Source of the DNA: a virus
Virus record (IMG/VR): IMGVR_UViG_2199352025_000014
Span: 1 to 35,039 of that record
Reading direction: 5' to 3' (one strand)
DNA: 35,039 nucleotides
Part shown: in pieces, positions 30,937 to 35,039 of the stretch
Layout: the number at the start of each line of letters is the position of its first letter
Numbering within the stretch: the stretch's first letter is position 1
Position numbers and translations under genes: made by a program
Notes under the pieces: generated by a model
The model's input: the letters and a program-made list of their open reading frames with translations, nothing else
Told to the model about the DNA's origin: nothing
Database searches by the model: none

Positions 30937-31120
30937 AGCCTCGCTCCCGCTTATCCGCACATGAATTGCAATAGGCGTAGTCCGGTCGAATGCGCACTCT
31001 ACGCCCGCATCCCTCGCATTTCTTATAGACCGATTCTTTCTGAACTTTATGATAGAACTCGATATCCTCCGGCCCATCGATTTCGTAGAATCCATAGTTA
31101 TCGTCGTAGTAGGATGTCAT
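30926..31120 (-). CDS. 64-aa zinc-ribbon protein
   Basis: It starts in an ATGA overlap. An acidic, Tyr-rich N-terminus (SYYDDNYGFYEIDGPED) leads to C35, C38, C51 and C54 (CEGCGRRVRIRPDYAYCNSC) and a basic end. The Tyr/Asp-rich arm with a ribbon could be a protein-binding peptide plus a nucleic-acid-binding domain. Its conserved metal site is the reason for preferring this frame to the overlapping one. Confidence 0.7.
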   Translation of the reverse strand: MTSYYDDNYGFYEIDGPEDIEFYHKVQKESVYKKCEGCGRRVRIRPDYAYCNSCADKRERGYDI

Positions 31121-31344
31121 TGATTAGCCCTCCAGATAATGCGCGGATTGCGCACATATTCAGTTTCGATTAAATAGCGTAACTGTCTAGCCTTTGCTTC
31201 ATTAGACCACGTTACGCCGTATGTCGTTCCACCGTACGCGTTCGTATATTCGACAATCATAGCTACTTGTGGGTCGCCCAAATAGTAGCCATTTTTCCTG
31301 ATAATTTCATCGATTATCCCTTTACTGTCGATAGTTGACATCAT
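31117..31344 (-). CDS. Small protein of unknown function
   Basis: This 75-aa protein has AGGAGAAA before two adjacent ATGs. A helix (SKGIIDEIIRKNGYYLG) precedes strands VAMIVEYTNAYGGTTYGVTW and a helix KARQLRYLIETE. The stop overlaps the next gene (ATGA). No family recognised. Confidence 0.6.
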   Translation of the reverse strand: MMSTIDSKGIIDEIIRKNGYYLGDPQVAMIVEYTNAYGGTTYGVTWSNEAKARQLRYLIETEYVRNPRIIWRANQ

Positions 31345-31353
31345 TTTCTCCTA

Positions 31354-33444
31354 TTAGCGAGTCACCATTTTCTTGATATTCGATTGTTTCCGGTTATGTG
31401 AGTCTACAATTGCCTGACCTAATTCATGCATGATATCGTTGTGATTCCATACTGGCATCTCACTCGCATTATGCACGCTATGGAAATACTTACGCTTTTT
31501 CTCTACGATACCATGAAAGAAATCATCGACTGTATCATGGCCCGTTACGCACACTACATTAATATGCGAAGATAGTTGCCCTATCCTCTTGAAGCGACCC
31601 GGCGCAGCTTGGTCCTCATTAGCTGGATTCCACTGTCTTTCATGCAATATCGCATCGCTACAGGTTTGAAGGTTAATTCCTTCTCCCGCCGCTAGCGTGC
31701 TCGCTACCATTAGAGCGCGCGAGCTAGAATTGAACTTATTCTGTAGCTCGAATCTATCTTCTGACGATAGATTTGCGGTCAGCTTCAATACGGGCATATC
31801 GTTGCCGTATTCTTCCTTTAACTTATCATACAGTATCTGACCGACATCGATATGGTGAACGAATATGACTAACTTCCTATCCGTTTCCTCTACGAAATCG
31901 GCCACATATTCAAGAGTCGCTGGAATTTTAGCGATACCGAGTATATGTCGCATCCTCTGAATCTTCGCTGCGATATTATCGGAGCCGAAAGCATCGGTTT
32001 CCTCTCCGCCGATTATCTTAGCATTCCACCATTTTACGAAGTCGGATACTTCCTCGTCATACATCTCTTGCTTAACGCCATCTAACTCGAAATAATGTAG
32101 TGTTCTAGTCACTTCAGGATATTCGTCCATCACGTCGTTATATTCACGACGGATGATAATATCTTTAACGTATTCCTTGAACGCCGGAATATTCCGAATC
32201 CCACCTTCCTTATATTTATTTCCTTCCCAGTGAAATTCAACCCATCTATCGATAAATCCCTGATGTGAATTGAATTTCATAGGGGCAATCATCTGTAGGA
32301 CCGGATAGAACTCGCTACCGCGATTTTTCCACGGCGTTCCTGATAGTGGCACAACGCGCGGAATCTCTTTAACTAAGCGACGGACTTGCTGTGTTCTAGA
32401 TGAATCAGGATTTTTAATTAGCTGACATTCATCTAGAACTATCGTCTGAAATTTCCTATCGAGCAATTTCTGAATGTCGAAACCTTGTTGTACGATTTTG
32501 CCTGATTTCAACTTACGAGTCTTAGGGACTAACAAGTCATATGAGATGAAATACAACTTAAGATTCTTAATTACCGGGTCCGCGCTAGTCCGAATGACCT
32601 GACCGACGAAGTTATCGCCTAGCCAAATCATACTCTGGCAATACATCTGGAAGATAATCCCAGATTTCACGACGAATAGAACTGGTTGTGCTTCCGTATG
32701 ATACTTAATGTAGCCGAATATATCGATTGTCTTACCTAAGCCCATCTCATCGAATACGCCTATGCCCTTGTTTATAGCTAGGCCCGTCTCGATGAAGCGC
32801 ATAGCATCTACTTGGAATTTAAATGGTCGCTTAGCATCGCATAGCTGGCAGAAATTCTTTTGCCATTTATGCTCGCATTTCGGGTCCGCGTCTGCTGATA
32901 TGAATTTCTCGTATGGAGTGACTTTCGGTAACTTACGAAATATATTGTGACCGCATCTCAGTTCGATAACGCGCGTTCCGCCTAAATCGTAGCTACGTTT
33001 TTCTACGGCTACCTTGCCACATTCCTCGCACTTTTGTTGTAATCTAGTGACCTTATACTTGGGCGTGCGGATAATCTGTTCTTCTATTTCGACTTCTAGA
33101 GTCGCGCCTGACCGAATCGCATCGATAGCCTCTGGCGTAAATGATAGATTTGAACACGGTTCCGTGTTATCGCATCCTATCTCTCTAGCTTTATCACGCC
33201 AGATAGAATCGTGAGAATGTCCCGGTGTAAGTGCATGGGCCACTTCGTGGCGTATAGTATTTTTAACAGATTTCTCATCGTGAATATCGATATGTAGCGC
33301 ACTAATAATAAGACATTTGTCCTTATGCACACACATGCCGAGAAATCCGCCGGACATATCTGTAGTTAGTCTTACGTGCCAATCTCTTAAACCATATTGG
33401 TTTAAGGTATCATGAGCGAATTGGACTGCTTCGTTTCGTGTCAT
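31354..33444 (-). CDS. SprT-like metalloprotease fused to SNF2 helicase
   Basis: This is a 696-aa fusion. Residues ~5-95 are SprT-like: HEVAH (H66, E67, H70) with H76/H78 in the following loop. Two zinc modules follow (C139, C142, C164; then C190, H192, C199, C202). Residues ~205-640 are an SNF2 ATPase: DEMGLGKT (232-239), DECQ (337-340, in place of DEAH), LSGTPWKNRGSEF, FVHHIDVGQ, LAAGEGINLQ and APGRFKRIGQ with its arginine finger. SprT proteases cut DNA-protein crosslinks and SNF2 motors move along duplex DNA, so a clearing engine for roadblocks on phage DNA is plausible. I know of no host protein with this exact order. Confidence 0.88.
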   Translation of the reverse strand: MTRNEAVQFAHDTLNQYGLRDWHVRLTTDMSGGFLGMCVHKDKCLIISALHIDIHDEKSVKNTIRHEVAHALTPGHSHDSIWRDKAREIGCDNTEPCSNLSFTPEAIDAIRSGATLEVEIEEQIIRTPKYKVTRLQQKCEECGKVAVEKRSYDLGGTRVIELRCGHNIFRKLPKVTPYEKFISADADPKCEHKWQKNFCQLCDAKRPFKFQVDAMRFIETGLAINKGIGVFDEMGLGKTIDIFGYIKYHTEAQPVLFVVKSGIIFQMYCQSMIWLGDNFVGQVIRTSADPVIKNLKLYFISYDLLVPKTRKLKSGKIVQQGFDIQKLLDRKFQTIVLDECQLIKNPDSSRTQQVRRLVKEIPRVVPLSGTPWKNRGSEFYPVLQMIAPMKFNSHQGFIDRWVEFHWEGNKYKEGGIRNIPAFKEYVKDIIIRREYNDVMDEYPEVTRTLHYFELDGVKQEMYDEEVSDFVKWWNAKIIGGEETDAFGSDNIAAKIQRMRHILGIAKIPATLEYVADFVEETDRKLVIFVHHIDVGQILYDKLKEEYGNDMPVLKLTANLSSEDRFELQNKFNSSSRALMVASTLAAGEGINLQTCSDAILHERQWNPANEDQAAPGRFKRIGQLSSHINVVCVTGHDTVDDFFHGIVEKKRKYFHSVHNASEMPVWNHNDIMHELGQAIVDSHNRKQSNIKKMVTR

Positions 33445-33451
33445 ATTTTTC

Positions 33452-33649
33452 CTAGTTTAGTTTAGCAGGATTGACACATGCTTCATGCATATTCATATAT
33501 TCCTTAATTACTTCGAGCGCGACCGGCGGAGGCGTAGTTAAATCCTCATCCGATAGGAAATCGTATTCCACCGACCCACAGACCGCGCACGACTTACGGA
33601 GCATATATGTATCTCCGTCGCGGACTACCTCGAATGCGACATTATACAT
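33452..33649 (-). CDS. Small protein with partial zinc site
   Basis: This 65-aa protein starts in a TAATG overlap. Strands at the N-terminus (VAFEVVRDGDTYMLR) precede C21, C24 (CAVCG), and a later H55 and C58 (MHEAC) could complete a metal site. It is placed between the zinc-finger gene and the SprT-SNF2 fusion. Function unknown. Confidence 0.6.
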   Translation of the reverse strand: MYNVAFEVVRDGDTYMLRKSCAVCGSVEYDFLSDEDLTTPPPVALEVIKEYMNMHEACVNPAKLN

Positions 33650-34368
33650 TAGTTATTCTCCGCTATTTTGTTGTTAGTTGCGATACAGATTTTCGCCGCC
33701 TGCTCGATAGATACGTTCCGTCTCATAGCCGTCATTTTCAGGACTACAATATCTAGTCCGAATTGATTGGCGTATTTCTTTAGTTCTGAATTATCGTGTT
33801 TCTTGATAGACGGTGCCTTCTTAGGTGTCTTACCCGTATTGATGCCCGGCTTATATTTGATATCGTTTAAGCCTAGCTGTTTTTGCTGTTCGGCAGACAA
33901 TTCCTTCATATGGTGATTGAGATATATCTGCGATTCGCTACGCTCGTTTCGAATAGCCGATATCTCGTTTTGTTTCTCGAATAGCGTTTTATCGAAATGA
34001 CGGATGCGCGCCTTTATCGCTTCCGCTATCGCATACGCTTTATTCTCTATATTCGGGTCCGCTTCGATAGTCTGCTTGATTTTCAGAATCGCCGGAATAT
34101 CTGAATTGTAGTAATCGCCGCTTGTCTTGACTACCTCGTATGAACGTGTTCGTTCATCTGTTACACGTTTTGCAGTTTCATATTCTTTTTGTTTACATGC
34201 CGGACAGATTAACATCTTTTTAGGATGTTTTGTATCCGGGAATAAATCACAATCCGCTACAGCCCCGCACGCTTCACATATAGCATTGCTCGCGTGCGAT
34301 AGTTCGTCGTATCCGCATACGACACATATACCACGATTATCGAATGTTTCCTGATATCCGTGTTTCAT
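33649..34368 (-). CDS. Zinc-finger protein with helical C-terminus
   Basis: This 239-aa protein has seven cysteines in residues 15-58 (CVVC, CEAC, C40, CPAC) for at least one and likely two zinc ribbons. The rest is helical with SDIPAILKIKQTIEADP and a basic linker, closing with a short helical domain (LKMTAMRRNVSIEQAAKICI). This layout suits a transcription or replication factor. No specific match is recognised. Confidence 0.6.
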   Translation of the reverse strand: MKHGYQETFDNRGICVVCGYDELSHASNAICEACGAVADCDLFPDTKHPKKMLICPACKQKEYETAKRVTDERTRSYEVVKTSGDYYNSDIPAILKIKQTIEADPNIENKAYAIAEAIKARIRHFDKTLFEKQNEISAIRNERSESQIYLNHHMKELSAEQQKQLGLNDIKYKPGINTGKTPKKAPSIKKHDNSELKKYANQFGLDIVVLKMTAMRRNVSIEQAAKICIATNNKIAENN

Positions 34369-34369
34369 A

Positions 34370-34702
34370 TCACGCTCCGGGCTTCAAGTAAGTATCTACG
34401 ATAGAATCGGTATCATCGTCCGCGACAATACCATGCGCGCAATCGTAACAGATAGGATGCGATTGTAGGACATTCGTATCATGCTCCATGAAATATAATG
34501 GGTCATGATTTAAATGATGTTGCAGAATGCGCGCGACTTTATTGCATGAAAAACAATAGTAGTTTTTATGTAATAGAAGTGATTCATAATGTGGGGGCAT
34601 ATGGTGAGTGCAATCGCCCGCGCCGCAGGTCCACACTATATGACCGGGCATTAATTCAGCCCGATAGTAATGGTGATTGTGTCTCTTACTTTTGGTTGCC
34701 AT
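34370..34702 (-). CDS. Cys/His-rich small protein
   Basis: This is 110 aa from the ATG at 34702, chosen because AGAGGTAA lies 7 nt upstream; the open frame reaches 34729. C26, C31, H33, H34, C50, C53 (CFSC), C85 and C88 (CYDC), with many His between, indicate two zinc sites. The end is acidic. Function unknown. Confidence 0.6.
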   Translation of the reverse strand: MATKSKRHNHHYYRAELMPGHIVWTCGAGDCTHHMPPHYESLLLHKNYYCFSCNKVARILQHHLNHDPLYFMEHDTNVLQSHPICYDCAHGIVADDDTDSIVDTYLKPGA

Positions 34703-34704
34703 TG

Positions 34705-34995
34705 TTATCTTACCTCTGAGATAGGCCATACATGCATCGTATGGTCTACGTGACTAACGACATTGAAATCCCGATAGCGAACTGTATCCGTCCCGCTCAT
34801 TTCCATAGCGCGCATGACTTTCATCGCATCTAACTTCCTGTAATACCCGTATGAGAATAGTCCGCCTGACTCGTACTCGATACACCACAATAGCGTAGGC
34901 TTAATTAATGCCTTCTGACCACGGCGCGCATGTCTAGTTCGCTTAGTGACTAGTGGAATAACGCGCATCTTCACTTTGTTATCTAAATTCATCAT
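34705..34995 (-). CDS. Small basic protein of unknown function
   Basis: This 96-aa protein has AAAGGAG upstream of two adjacent ATGs and a TAATG overlap with the upstream partial gene. A basic N-terminal half (VTKRTRHARRGQKALIK) is followed by strands and a helix (WCIEYESGGLFSYGYYRK, DAMKVMRAMEM). Not recognised. Confidence 0.6.
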   Translation of the reverse strand: MMNLDNKVKMRVIPLVTKRTRHARRGQKALIKPTLLWCIEYESGGLFSYGYYRKLDAMKVMRAMEMSGTDTVRYRDFNVVSHVDHTMHVWPISEVR

Positions 34996-35039
34996 TATTC
35001 CAGCTCCTTTTTCAAATCGTATTCATATTCCGCGTCTAG
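34995..35039 (-). CDS. Partial gene at the right edge
   Basis: The last 14 codons of a leftward gene (ending YDLKKELE) are visible. Its TAA overlaps the next ATG as TAATG, in keeping with the operon. The rest is outside the window. Confidence 0.5.
   Translation of the reverse strand, partial: LDAEYEYDLKKELE

Noticed and set aside
30937-31095. N-terminal extension of the gene ending at 30721
   Set aside because: This stretch codes, in another frame, the Cys4 ribbon protein that fits the ATGA chain; the ATG at 30936 with GGGAG upstream is better.
1-35039. CRISPR array, despite a Cas4-like gene
   Set aside because: No regularly spaced repeats were seen and no other cas gene is present; the nuclease belongs with the recombinase.

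Overview
The window is most of a tailed bacteriophage genome, podovirus-like in its gene content. It carries a portal, scaffold, major capsid protein, head-tail adaptor, tail hub, fibres and large internal/ejection-type proteins. I see no tape measure, tail tube or sheath. The terminase is probably just off the left edge. I recognise no lysin, integrase, RNA polymerase, tRNA or CRISPR array. All three stop codons are used in the standard way. Genes are extremely compact, joined by ATGA, GTGA or TAATG stop/start overlaps. The host cannot be named from this sequence.

Plus strand, 1-19052 (virion module): a partial Gly/Pro-rich gene, portal with a zinc-ribbon insertion, scaffold and major capsid protein come first. 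Two paralogous small decoration-type proteins follow, then three tandem paralogous 62-84 aa proteins. Next come several connector and unknown virion genes, a two-helix membrane peptide, a probable tail hub, an AT-richer PPC-like beta-rich tail protein, a collagen-like fibre segment and a fibre-tip candidate. The module ends with a small beta protein, a GNAT acetyltransferase and three large internal virion proteins. RNA-level structures stand out. One hairpin holds the ribosome binding site in its loop and the start codon in its stem (5107-5142), one intragenic hairpin has a UACG tetraloop (5246-5274), and one is a nested 14-bp inverted repeat (6028-6103).

Minus strand, 35039-18976 (early, replication and host-takeover module, transcribed right to left): the upstream part is a long run of small Cys-rich proteins around a SprT metalloprotease-SNF2 helicase fusion. 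Then come a beta-rich protein and a TIM-barrel-like hydrolase, an RHH regulator and a very basic protein. Next are a Cas4-like Fe-S nuclease, a Sak4-like RecA ATPase and an SSB-like protein, which together make a recombination module. These are followed by an Acb2/Tad1-family anti-CBASS sponge, a very acidic protein, a cold-shock protein, a uracil-glycosylase-like/family A DNA polymerase fusion, a Tat-signal-like protein and a DUF3987 ATPase.

Reading the gaps by hand gave several genes below the usual length cut-off, each fitted into the stop/start-overlap chain. Five are well supported: a 55-aa Cys4 zinc ribbon antisense to the end of the last virion gene, a 27-aa membrane peptide, a 54-aa aromatic protein, and two further Cys4 ribbons of 54 and 44 aa. 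Two weaker candidates are peptides of 30 and 23 aa. In total about twelve proteins in this window carry CxxC-type zinc sites, which is its most unusual feature. The Acb2-like gene, the SprT-SNF2 fusion and the non-canonical polymerase are the strongest single-gene leads.
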